A stretch of DNA of 64,000 bases from Pegea sp. RAD2-039 (Eukaryota; Chordata; Thaliacea; Salpida; Salpidae). The notes below the pieces were generated by a model. The model had not been told where the DNA came from and did not search any database. It saw nothing but the letters and a program-made list of their open reading frames with translations. The first letter of the stretch is position 1; the number at the start of each line of letters is the position of its first letter. The DNA is taken from contig JAQGEQ010000255.1 of NCBI GenBank assembly GCA_034620365.1, positions 744,001-808,000 of the forward strand. The letters are read 5' to 3'. Below, piece by piece: positions 1 through 11,435 of the stretch. Position numbers and translations under genes: made by a program.

Positions 1-371
1 ATGAAAGACAGATGAATATCTACGATAAAAGATATATACCAACAACTCATGAGAAATCTATCTACAATACTTTTAGTAATCAAGTTCCATATGAATTAAG
101 AGTTGATCCTAATAATTTTGTAGTAGATAAAAAATACCAAGACAGAAACAAAATACATATTCCTGTTAGATGCAGTTCAAGCAATCCAGTCACTTCTATT
201 AACTATGCTCCCAGTGATCCAGGCAGATTAGGTAATTTTTCATCAACAGCCTTGTTTGTGCCACAATCGATAGCCTATCAAAGAATTCCAACCTCAGAAT
301 TTCCACCAATGAATCAAGTACCAAACGGTCAGTTTCATAATTATTTCCCACCTGGATTTTACTTCCTTTAA
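1..371 (+). CDS. 3' terminal exon of an unknown gene (partial)
   Basis: An open frame enters from the left edge (codons in phase from position 3), passes an internal ATG at 12 and stops at 369-371, giving about 123 visible residues. The product is rich in Asn, Pro, Ser and Tyr, has no membrane segment and no recognisable domain, and ends in an aromatic tail (PPGFYFL). The composition resembles a disordered C-terminal region like those of the zinc-finger proteins further right (it has SNQV- and SSSNPVTS-like pieces), but the similarity is too weak to call homology. The exon start is not in the window. A possible poly(A) signal AATAAA lies at 778-783. Function unknown. Confidence 0.5.
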   Translation, partial: ERQMNIYDKRYIPTTHEKSIYNTFSNQVPYELRVDPNNFVVDKKYQDRNKIHIPVRCSSSNPVTSINYAPSDPGRLGNFSSTALFVPQSIAYQRIPTSEFPPMNQVPNGQFHNYFPPGFYFL

Positions 372-3300
372 ATCATTGGAAGAAGATTGGAAATGTGAGA
401 GAAACTGGTTACATCGTTTAGGCATTATTTAGTCGCTACTTACAAGCTGTTCACAATAATTTAGTCATGGAAATTTATATTATCTTATTTTAGAAAAAAA
501 GATTTCTTAAAAGTATAAATGTATGTTGTTTAATCTCTAATCTCTATAAAATTCTTTTCTTCTTAATATTTTTGATGATTTAATCGGTTTTGTACCAATT
601 AACTATATTTGTTTGTAATCAGTTTTTTTGGTATGTTTCGTTGTTCACTTTTATTTAAAGCAATTCGTTTTGCATTACTTTTCTCATAGTTTAGAAAATT
701 ATTACCCAAACAATAGATTAGTGTTTCACTCAAAACTTTTTCTGAAACATACTCGAATCTGTGGTATTTGTGTTACGAATAAAGTTTGATTTACAATAAT
801 AAATTCATCCCTCTCTCAGCCGTTTTTTTTTTAACATTTTACCTCGATTGAGTTTCACTGCTTTCTTGTTATTTAATTCAATGCTATTCTTTACTCTAAA
901 TCAAAATCTTTTGTACTTGGAAAATGATATGAATGCTACCCAGTATAGTTAACTATTGGTTAGTAAAGCTAATGGGTTTCGTCGACCCTAGAAAAAATAA
1001 ATTTTATTACTTAACATAATGGTCGCATAAGAACGTTAATTAATGGGAGTTTTAATAGAAAACACTTTATTTTTTGTTTAAAATATTATCGTAGTATCCG
1101 ATAAAGCTTAGAAATTGAGTTAAAAAGTTATTATTGACTGTTGCACACCTCTAAAATCTTATAAAGATTATTAAATCAAATATCATTACGGTAAACAAAG
1201 ATTAAAAGTGTGAAAACCTTTTCATGGTCACAACATAGCATAATCAGCGTAAAACGAAAGAGTATTAACAACATTAGAATTTGTAGATATAATAAGAAGG
1301 TTGAGCAATATAAAAACTGTAATTTACTTAAACTGTAACAGATTTTGCAGTTTACTTCAACATTTAAGCAGTTATTTTTAAACTTTAACTTTTACAACCT
1401 TTTGTAATTTAGAAAACCGTATATTAGTCTTATAAATCAAAATAACGATTGTAGTTTTGTTAAAATGTGATTAAGGAGCTGATGTTATATTTTAGATTAA
1501 GATTTTTAACTTTTCTTTAACTGATTGCATGATCAAACTCAAATTTAAAGTTTTGAAAGTTAACAGACTTGGTATCATTTTTAATAAAGCAAACAAATAA
1601 ATGGTAATTTGATCAACGCCTGGATATTATATAGTCATATTTTAGGAACTTTTAGACTTATTTGAAATCAATTTAAAATAAGGTTAGAAAATACGTTTTG
1701 TTGAAACTACTCTTTTTTGGATGAATTCACGTTGATTTTATGAGACATCTTTAATAATAAAATCACGTTTAAGCTAATCAAGCAAAGTTTTTTAATTTTG
1801 TAGAACTTGCCAAGATTTCATTATGCTTTCAATTTCCTATAAAATAAAATTGTTTTGCCATTTTATTAATTCAATTAATTTACAAATTCTATTTTTACTT
1901 ACAACTTTCCTGCATTTTTCTTTTTCTTTTTTAAACTTTAAAAAAACTAGTACTTGCTGTTAGATGGCACAGCCCAGTTACCTGGGATAGTCAAGTCGAC
2001 TTCAACGGACTATATATTCTTATCTATTTACTGAAAGTTGGGAAAGATACTCGGATGGCATTACATAGCACTCATACCCTCCGATAAAAGATGAAATACC
2101 CCAAATGTAGAAAATACAATAGACAGACAGTCAACTATTTTAGCTAGTAGTTTGCTAATAAAAAAATTTCCAAAATAAATCAATAAGACACTTAAAACGA
2201 ATTATTTTATCAAGAATTGCTCAAGCACTTTCAGTTTATGCTTGACTGGTTACAGATATTTTTGACTTTTTGTTTTGAGAAGAAAATATTTGAAAAACTA
2301 CTACTTATATGACAAAGTTTATCTACTTTTACTCATTATCAGATGAAAATGCAAGTTGATTAGATAAACAAAAGTAGATTGTTTTGTTTTTGCAAACTTA
2401 ATGAAGCTCATATCAATTATTACCTGAACTGTTATTTTATTAGCTATTTCTTCATCAATTAGCTCTTGGCTACTTACTTTAAAATCATTTTTTATATCAA
2501 CTGAAAACTGATCACTATCTTCATTTCAATCAAGTTTGTTTTAAAAACAATTTGTAAACAATTTTATAATTATCATTTTGATTAGTTACCAATCAAATGT
2601 CTTTGAAACTTAAATTACATTAATAATAACCATAAGAAGTTTGTATTCACATTTTTATCAACGAAATCCGTTTTATGAAACATTTAGGAGGGCAGTAAAA
2701 TCCTTTTAAGAATAGAAACTTTGAAATTTCCTAAATTTCCTAAATTTAATTGTTAAAAGTCTTACTTATGGATTATTTATGGATTATTTTTGTAAATTGC
2801 TTTCTGCAAAAAACTTAAAAAATGTAAAGCTTTGTTTTTGTCGGAAATGGAATATTTTGGGAGCCAACAAAACTACAAAACTCGGATCATAACGTTTGTA
2901 AATCTTTGCAGAAAATATTGAAAAGGGCATGTTTATCAACATTAATTACTAAATACTGTTTCATGATAACTTTTGACTGTACAAGTCTACTTCATACAAT
3001 GGATGTTTCTAATTCAAACAATTACTAGTATAAAATACTAAAATATGGTACTTTGATTAATAAGAGAAATACAAGAGAACAAAAACAGACTTCTTTATAT
3101 GAGAAATATCTGATTTTCAAAACTCAACAAAATTATTGTCAAGTTTATTATTAAAAGCTCGATGATTACGTGACCTGTGAAAATCACAAAATGTTATCGG
3201 CAGCAAAGTGTTGAGTAGAATTACATGTGCTAAAAAGTTTGAAGTGGATATTAGAGAAAAGCTGAAGAAAATAGTAAAAAAAATGAATTTTGCAGAAATT

Positions 3301-3529
3301 CGATTTTTAAATTCTTGTAAAAAAGTAGAAAATTTCAATTTACTAACCAAAATATAGTAACTGAGATGCATGTCAAATCTAATATTTTGCAGTAAATTAA
3401 AAAATATGATTTATCACATAAGAAGACATTGCAAAATTAAAATTAGAAAGATCGACCAGTTTAGTATTTCTAATTTGTGAATCTTATTCTGTTTATTTTA
3501 TCTAATTATGTACTGTTATATAGTACTGA
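372..3529. other. Intergenic AT-rich stretch, no gene seen
   Basis: About 3.1 kb of AT-rich sequence with only short chance open frames. A less AT-rich patch at about 1960-2110 may be an old repeat fragment, but I could not place it. Nothing with splice-site and phase support was found. Confidence 0.5.
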
Positions 3530-3694
3530 GATTCATAAACTGCGATGTGTTACACCTATTTATTTTTATAAGTTTTTTACTTACTCTCTTGGATAATTTT
3601 GTTTATGAGTTTGTGTGTTAGCGAAAGGTGTTCTTTTCAGACACTTTTCTTCGCATTTATTGTAATAAATAAATAAGTAAATAAATAAATAAAT
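3530..3694 (+). mobile_element. LINE 3' end with TAAA/AATA-type tail
   Basis: The diagnostic 3' segment of the window's LINE family is present: GTGTGTTAGCGAAAGGTG, then a CTTTTCAGACAC-like stretch and TTCGCATTTATTGTAA. It ends in a tail of AAATAAATAAGT-type repeats at about 3661-3694. The same segment recurs at 9781 (minus), 15618 (plus), 32560 (minus), 56030 and 61300 (plus), and in the SINE at 23311. No coding part of the element remains here. Confidence 0.75.
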
Positions 3695-5201
3695 ATACAA
3701 TACTTTCGTAAATCTTAAAATGATCTAACTTTGAGTAAACATTTTATTCTTTATTTTACTTTTTATGCTACAGTTGTACATCCTTTATCTAGCCAAGAGG
3801 TTGTGTTATTTTCATTCATAAAAAGTATAATATGTTATACTTTGAATTTTTCTTATTTATGAAGGTTTTTAGAAAACTTTTTAAATGACTTTTTTGAGCA
3901 AGTAAGAAATATTATTGAAAATCAGGATTTTCAACGTTTGACATAAAATTCTTAGAAAATCTCTTAAGAGTTTAGTTTGCCGGAGGGTAAAAATGTTACA
4001 AAAAAAGATTCACTCAACTTTGTTTTGCTTTTTTCAAACTGAAATTTCAGTTACAGGTGATTGTTCGAGATAAAGAGAAAAAGTGAAATTTCTTTTTCAT
4101 ACTTTATTAATTTTTAACTCTTTAATTTTAAATGAAAATGATCGAATTTCTTCAATAGTTCAACCTTTGTTCAACACAAAGATTTCAAAATGGGTTTCAA
4201 TTAACTGTAAACATGTTTTTTTTTGTTTTTTTCAATTTATTTACAGTTTTTACAAAAATGAAAGTTATGAGCAAATTAAAGTGAGCCTTATTGTAAATAT
4301 TTTCTTGACAAAGTGAATCTTCTTAAAATATATTATTTTTGTTCAACATTGGATAATGTTTAGCTCAAAATATATGCAAGCTTATTTGTTTTTGTGACTA
4401 TAAAAAATAGAATGAAAGAGATGATTTTTTATACCTATGATTAGGAAATTTCTTTGAAGTATTCATCAACACCTCGAGTTTACATCTTACTTAAAGTGAT
4501 TCAAGAAAGAGTAAATTACTTGCTACCTATTTGATTATCTTAAAGTTGGACAAAACTCAAACATAACCCTTTTAGTGAGAACTATCAGATTGAAAAAAGA
4601 TATTAAATTCTTCAAAACCTACTATTTAAAATAAAAGATTAAAAAGTAAATTTCAGATACCTAAAGATTTTAAAAGTTTAAATAAACAATTATACAGTTT
4701 CAAACTATTTAAGTTAAGGGGTAAACAACTTATTTTTTATTATTAAAGATGTAAAAAAATAATTTTGTTCAAAGCCAGTTTTAGTCAACTTTATCATTAA
4801 AATCTATCAGTTCAGAAAGTTTTCATTTAGTGATGAGAGTTGAGATAATTTTTTCTTACTTTATTTTCTCTTTCCTTTACTCCTAATTTGCAAAATTTAA
4901 GTTAGTAAGAGATTTGAAAGTTAGTAATATTGTTAGTGATTGAAAGTTTTCTAGATAAATTTTATCAAAATAAAGTATAACGTTTGCATACTAACTTTTA
5001 TTTGAAATACAAGTTTTTTTTTTCTTTAAGATAGCCATAATGCATTAGGTAAATTAAAAAATATTAGTTTAGTTTTTTTAGCTAAGGATAAAGTTTAGAT
5101 GAAAAAAGTTTGAATTTCTTTTTCAGATTTTTATAATAAACTAAGGAAATCAGTAAACAATTGTGTCAACTTTTTAGTGATTATTAAGCTTGAACTTAGC
5201 C
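3695..5201. other. Gene-poor stretch upstream of the 5.2 kb gene
   Basis: AT-rich DNA with poly-T tracts. One 77-codon open frame (4083-4316, plus) is AT-driven, Phe/Asn/Ile-rich and has no support. The promoter and 5' UTR of the gene at 5202 should lie near the right edge, but no clear TATA box was identified. Confidence 0.4.
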
Positions 5202-7294
5202 ATGGAGGATAAGGAAATCAGTGAAACTGAAACCAATGGAGTGGAAACAGTTTGTGATGAAAACGATGATAAAACTTCGGCAAAAGACAAAATGACTGTA
5301 AGCCAAATTTTCTTATAGATTTTTCAGCTAATCAAACGTTTTACAACTAAGCAAATCTATTCCTGGTCTTATTTTAAGCTGTAAATTATTTGAAAGAAAT
5401 AATATAACTTATCTTGATATTATTTATTAGTTCAAAACTTTGCTTTATATTATATCAATTACTTTTTAAGTTCTTTTTCAAAGAATTAATTTTGTCAACA
5501 CCCTTGTATACAGTGTTGTTAAATACAGAAATCAGCATCTATATAAAAACTGCCAATTAAATCATCAAATTCATTAAATCTGCCGTTTATTGACACGGTT
5601 GAGAAACCTTGGACAGTCACGTTAAAGTCAGCTGGTTGTAGGTCTTACGTTACCCCTCCTCATTTCTAGATAAGCTGCTAATAAATACCAGAGCCTATAA
5701 AACATACAATAATAAAATACTAAAATCCTTTTAAAAATTCCTTAAAATTGTTAGTTTTTTGCAAAATAATAGATATAAAATTGGAAAATACTTTATACAA
5801 ACAAATTTTTGTTCTACATTTTCAGGATGAATTAACCAGAGAATACAAACCAACTGAAGATTCAACAAATTCAGCTGATGAAAAGTAAAAGTTTAAAATA
5901 ATATTTATCATATCTATGGATGTGTTTAGTCGTGTATAAAATTAAATCAAACAAGTAGAATATATTTTATTTATAAGTCAATTAAAACAAATAAATTTGT
6001 TCAATGACACTGTATATTCATAAAATATTCTGATTAATAACAAAATGAGTATGTTTCCAAAATAATTAAAATCAAATAACATATGTCAAATTTAATATTT
6101 TGTTTTCTGAAATTGAAAGTGAAACTGAAATTAATAAAAGAATCTTTTCAAAATCATAAACAAAATATATAAACTCTATTTCAAGTTTTCTCTACTTCTT
6201 TTTGTAATTTTTATTTCTATTTCAAATAAAACTGAATAACTTAATACAAATAAGTAAATTAAAATTATAATAATTAATTATCTATTAACAGTTTTTGCTA
6301 TGTTTTCTTTGTTGGATAAGATTAAAGGTGAACTTAAAACTTAAAAATTTTTTAAGGAGTTCGATATTTTTTAACTTTTAGTTTACTACGTATAACGAAA
6401 CACTATTCTTTGCAGAAGTAAAAGCCAAGATTTATCTGAAGATGAAAAGTGTTTCGATAAAATAGAATTGTTTAAGTCAAATAAAATAGACAATTTGGTT
6501 GTAAATAAACAGGTTAGTAATAACAGCTTGTTTTTAGTCTGTAAAATTTAAACACTTTTTTAAACCTTATTCTAAGGTTGGAGTTGAAAAGATTGTGGTA
6601 AGAAGATTTGCTTCACAGAAAAATCAGAAAATGTCTTTTGAAGAAAGATGTTTACAAGTTATTATTAATATCATTAAATAAGAAAAATTCATTATTTCTT
6701 TTTTTAAGGTCTCAGATTTTATTTTTGAAAAATTTAATTCGAGCTACAGACTGCTGGTTTTTACTTATAGTAGAACCGAAGCTATCCTGGTAAGCAACCC
6801 TATATTTCAATATTTAAAAAGTTCTTAAACTGATTTTTTCAAGTTCAAGATTACTCTTAAGAAACAACTGAAAGAGCTAGATATTTGTTATAACTATTCG
6901 TGCTATGCACTACCAGAAGAGATTGAAAAGAACAATTGTAAATCGATTGTTTTGTTTATTGGTCTTGACACAATAAAGAAGGTAAACATATGTAAGCTGT
7001 TTAAAGCTAATAACCACTATCTCTTGAAGTATATAGGACTAGTTTTCTTCTGTACGTTTTCCTATAAAGTTTTGATAATTAGTTTTCTGAGAAATTCTGT
7101 GTCTTCAGATGAAGGATTCGGATTTAATAGCAAGTCATTGCAAAGATTTAAATCCAACTCACTTGTTGATTCCTCCTCATTCTGATGAATCTTTTGAACA
7201 GATTCTAAAATTCTGTTTGAAGTTAGTTATAAATTTATCCTCATTTAAAAAAGTGTATAAACGAAATTTGAACTTTAAAGTTTTTAAGAGATAA
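5202..7294 (+). CDS. Seven-exon gene, unknown family
   Basis: Exons fitted by splice sites and phase: 5202-5297, 5826-5884, 6416-6512, 6577-6657 (or 6577-6597), 6709-6789, 6844-6981 and 7109-7294, predicting 245 (or 225) residues. The start is MEDKEIS. The first three exons give an acidic, charged, probably disordered N-terminus rich in Glu, Asp and Lys. Later exons look globular, with hydrophobic strands such as YRLLVFTYS and KSIVLFIGL alternating with charged helices. Exon 4 has two possible donors: a strong GTAAGA after 6597, leaving a 21-nt micro-exon, or a weaker GTTATT after 6657, keeping 20 more coding-like residues. Exon 6 has two in-phase acceptors (6844 or 6850). I do not recognise the fold. 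Confidence 0.6.
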
Positions 7295-7779
7295 CTGTAA
7301 GATCTAAATTAACTATAATTTAATCAAATAACGATTAACTTCCAATTTTAACAAAAACTAAAGTCAGTAAGCGTGAAAAGATAAAATTTAAGTGATTTAA
7401 TTTATAAAGATCTAAAAATCTTTTTTATTTAGATAGAGGAAAGAAGTTGCTCATACCTAACTTCAATTATCAATTGGAAATATTCTAATGCTACTAAAAT
7501 GTTAAACACAATTTTTACGATTAAAAGATTTCTAGGTTTTAATGATTTAAATTTGTTTGAGTTGATTGTATAAACTCATAAGATAAAAATACTTTTGTGG
7601 TGATTTGTTATAATAGGTTAGATCTTATGCATTATTTAAGTTTAATCTAGATAAAAATATACAAATAGAGATAATTAATATAAACTTTCTAAACCATTTG
7701 ATAATAAACTGCTGAAACAGAATTAGTTATATAGCTTTTTAGTGTTGTTTAAACTAGTTTAAAAGTAGAAATTATAGTG

Positions 7780-7870
7780 ACTGCGCAGTTAAGGTGCTAA
7801 ACAAACAGAATTTCCTTAATATTTTAACTGTTAACAAAGCAGTAGGTTCTATTTCCACTTTGTTGTTGCG
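7780..7870 (+). mobile_element. Possible relic of a tRNA-derived SINE head
   Basis: TGCGCAGTTAAGG resembles a pol III box A, and about 60 nt later GGTTCTATTTCC resembles box B (GGTTCGANTCC). The spacing is longer than in a normal tRNA and there is no cloverleaf, so at best this is a decayed SINE. A related CAGTTAAGG-like piece sits at about 8300 in the inverted repeat arm. Confidence 0.25.
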
Positions 7871-7911
7871 GATACGGTACAGTGCGCTTGATTACACCAC
7901 CTATTTAGTGA

Positions 7912-8092
7912 AGAAACTTTATTTTTAAACTATGGTTAGATAGAGACACTACCATAGTCAATCACTACTACTGTCAACTAGATGCTACAGTCACAAATCT
8001 GCTCATAGAGAATGTGTTACATGAGCGTTTTGGTGTTAATACAAAGATCACAACAGCAGCTAAAAAACAAAATACAAATATGTTACAAAGAG
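7912..8092 (+). CDS. Candidate orphan exon ending at a good donor
   Basis: An open frame of about 60 codons runs from just after a TGA (7909) to AG|GTATGT at 8092. Its composition is more balanced than the surrounding AT-rich DNA and includes Cys, His, Gln and Arg (for example the start LDRDTTIVNHYYCQLD). I found no partner exon with matching phase on either side, and a SINE-like relic lies directly upstream, so it may be a repeat fragment. Function unknown. Confidence 0.2.
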
Positions 8093-8198
8093 GTATGTAT
8101 TTTTCCAAGCTTTAATAAATACTTTCATACATTTCCTAAAAACAGCTCAACAAATAATATTTAACACATGAGCCGCAAATGAAAAGTCTTTGTAACGT

Positions 8199-8890
8199 CG
8201 GATCTTTCTTAACAACTAAAGTTTTTAAATAACTAATTATGTCAGCCATTCTGAAAAATTGTTTTAACTTATATAGTGAAGATATTCGTCAATCACTAAG
8301 CAGTTAAGGTTGTTAATAAATAGTCATGATCAGCTTTGTCTTGGAGAAATCATTTTTACTACTTAAAAAGCAAATTAAAACCAACTTCTAAGTATTAAAA
8401 ATTATTTTTTTAAAATAACAATAAATTATAAATAGATTTGTTTAAAGTATTTTAAAGAAATTATTAGATTACCTTCTCACTAATCATAACTATTTTATGA
8501 AATGTCTTCAATCATTTTTTATATGTTTTATAAGTTACCTAAGCACAAATTTTTTGTGTAAAAAACAATTTACTATTTCGAGTAAATAATGAAGCTTCAA
8601 ACATTTTGCTGTTTCAAAAGAATATGATAAAAGTACTTTAAGGAGCAAGGTCAAATATGTCCAGTTTTTATATTCATAGAATTTTTAGTGTCTAAATACT
8701 ACATACTGAAAAACTTCTCTTCTGTTTTTATTTTTTAGCTTAGGTTTATAAAAGTTTAAGTTGGAGTTATTATTTTCCAAGTTGACGCAAAAACAGTAGT
8801 TTTCTCAAAATCTTGTAATTCATATCTTCAAGAGTTGAGCAAAATATTAAAAAAGTACAACAAAATATTTTAGATTAAATTTTTGTTCCA
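8199..8890 (+). repeat. Left arm of a long inverted repeat
   Basis: This stretch matches the reverse complement of about 16015-16731 along nearly its whole length, with many substitutions and small gaps. Examples are GGATCTTTCTTAA against TTAAGAAAGATCC, and AATGAAGCTTCAAACATTTTGC against its complement at about 16335-16360. No coding capacity is seen. The two arms face each other across the TPR-like gene. They could be two copies of an unclassified dispersed repeat. Confidence 0.7.
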
Positions 8891-9780
8891 GCCATTTTTA
8901 TTCCTCTTAATACTTTTGTAGTTAATTTATTAAAACACAATAAAAAGTTTGCTGTTAACAGCATAAACAAACTGTGAAAATGGTAAGATTTGTCTAATAT
9001 ACAGAATTAAACGATTTAAACAAATAAATATCTATTAAATTTTACTATTGTAACTAGCTTCTGCCGAAAACTGTCCTTAATAAAAAAAGACAAATTTTTA
9101 AAAATTTAGAAACAATTTTTTATGATATAATAAAACATATTTTTATACCAGGATGTGATAAAGCATTTTTTTGTATAAGATTTATGATTTACTTTTATGC
9201 AAATCTGTTGTGTATTAAACCAGTTACTATATTGAGTAAATAACTAAACTGTAAGTTGGCTGTTTAAGAAAACTCGGAATGGATATATTTGGCAAAGGAA
9301 GCTCAATAATGTTTATTTTTGAAGTTTATGATATTTAAGTTTTATATAATAAAAAATCTACCTGCTCTACCTATATCTTTTAGATTGAAACTAGTCAAGT
9401 TCGAATCTATTTGATATAAATGTTGTATGTATGTAAATATTTCTATATATAAGTACTACTCAAAACTGTACGAATCAAAAATTGTTGCATTTTTTGTTTA
9501 GTTTCCATATTCAGGTTATAAAGTAATGCTTTAGGATTTAAGATATTGATTTAAAAATGTAGTCAAGTACATACTACATGAACAGTGGAGTTTCGATGTT
9601 TTTGTTCACGAAAAAATATATTTTTTACTTAAATCAAAAAAACATATATCAACAATTACATTTCAATACTTCTTTTATATTCCACAAAAATACCTTTTGG
9701 TGATTTTTCCAGTTTAAAATTCAATGTTTAGTAACAAAGACTAAATAAAAGTTCTTACAAATGGGAAACCTTATCGCTCA
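8891..9780. other. Gene-less AT-rich stretch
   Basis: No open frame with splice support was seen. The stretch separates the inverted-repeat arm from a LINE 3' end. Confidence 0.4.
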
Positions 9781-9950
9781 AACTTATTTATTTATTTATT
9801 TCAATAAATGCGAAGGAGGTAACCTGAAAAGAGCACCTCTCGCTAACACACAATCTCACAAATAACATCTATTTAGCCAAAAATATAGAAAGTAAAAGAT
9901 GTAACACATGGTATTTCGCACCATTTATTGCAGCACCAGGATAGACGGTT
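9781..9950 (-). mobile_element. LINE 3' end, reverse orientation
   Basis: Read on the minus strand, the segment runs from a TGTTACATCTTTTACTTTCTATATTTTTGG-like 3' UTR through TGTGAGATTGTGTGTTAGCGAGAGGTGC to a GCATTTATTG end and an AAATAAATAAATA tail (plus-strand TTATTTATTTATTT at 9785-9800). It is the same family as the plus-strand copy at 15618, facing it on the other side of the TPR-like gene. Confidence 0.75.
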
Positions 9951-11435
9951 CAAAAATATTCTATCTAGCAAATAAATATAGTTATTCGAAGTATTCCAGA
10001 CTGGAACAGGTTTGTAATTGAGTGGCTTACCTTGTAAATCAATAAAACCATAATGATTTTTTGCATTTGTTTGAAACTATGCTGTATGGCAAAATACTGT
10101 GCATTATTACATCAGGTGTGTAAAAAAAGTTTGAGTTTAAATTTTCAATGTCTACTCTTTGCATGAAGCTTGCAGATTGTCAGTTAGTTTTTCACGTTCA
10201 GGAAACATAAAAAATTTCTTAAAATAAATTTAATAAAAAAATATTGTGAAACCCTTTTCCGATATATAGGTTTCAAAAATTAGGTTAACTAGAAATTTAT
10301 TCAGGTCCCAAAGTTTAAAATAGTGATAACAATTTTTTGCTGATTTTATCTCTTCCTTTTTTTGTTAAAGATAAAAACATTATCTTATAAATTTTATTTT
10401 TTTTGTAAATAATCTATATTTTACTATAAAATATCTTGTTTTTGTATTGACAGTTTTTCAACTTATTTGACATATAGGTCACTATATTGAGTATACTTTT
10501 CTTTTAATGCTACTTTTATAAATTTTTTTGTTGAACTGTCTTTTTTTATTTTTAATGATTTAAAAAACATTTATACAAAGTAATTAATATTTTTAAAACA
10601 TTAAATGTTTACTAAGAAAATCTTATATTTTTGAAACACATTAAATGTTCACAACTGATACGACCATTATTTGTTTGTCAACAACTACAAAAATAATCTT
10701 TTTGAATTTTAAATTTGCATAAAACTATTTATTTTTTCTGTTTTGATAAAATTCTTCAATGAAAGAAAAATCTTAATTATTATTTATATATTCTTTGATA
10801 TGTACTTAAGTTGGCATCTTTGGAACTGTTATTTTATAATTATTTTTAAAATTATACACTTTTCTTATTTATTTTTTATTCTACTTTATTTCCATAACAA
10901 AGCTATTTAAAACCTTTGTTTTTATTTATAACTGCAATCATAAATAATTCATAACTGTATATTTGAAATATATAAATATTGTTATTTTGAATTCTACCAA
11001 CAACACTTCAATAAGTTTTAAATAAAAATTTTAAATGGTGTAAATATTTAGATATCAAAAAACTTCCTGAAGTTTGTAATAAACAAATTTAGCTATACTA
11101 AACATTTATAACTTAGTTTTTTCTTCTATGCCTTTATTTAGTTTATTCATAACACTGAAGTAAAAAAGCTGTTAAGCTATATAATTTCATTCTATTTTAA
11201 GGACCTTTTAGGAAGTTTATCATTTTAAGTTCTGCATTTTTGACTAAAATTATTTTAAATTATGTGTTTTATATTTACCTATTTAGCTTTTTCTTGAATT
11301 AACAAAAGTAGTTATTTACTTTTAACTGGTTTAATGCTTGTTTGACCTTTTCCTTATAACTTAACTTTTTAAGCTGTTTCAGGAATCTTGTATGATTTTG
11401 TTAAGTTTTGAATTAAACTTTTAAAGCAACATATA
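9951..11435. other. Intergenic region upstream of the TPR-like gene
   Basis: Very AT-rich with long T and A runs. No exon was found. It presumably contains the promoter and any 5' UTR of the gene at 11436, but no distinctive motif was identified. Confidence 0.4.

Noticed and set aside
3117-4316. Small frames at 3117-3371 (minus) and 4083-4316 (plus)
   Set aside because: Phe/Ile/Asn/Leu-rich translations of AT-rich DNA without splice sites or repeats supporting them.
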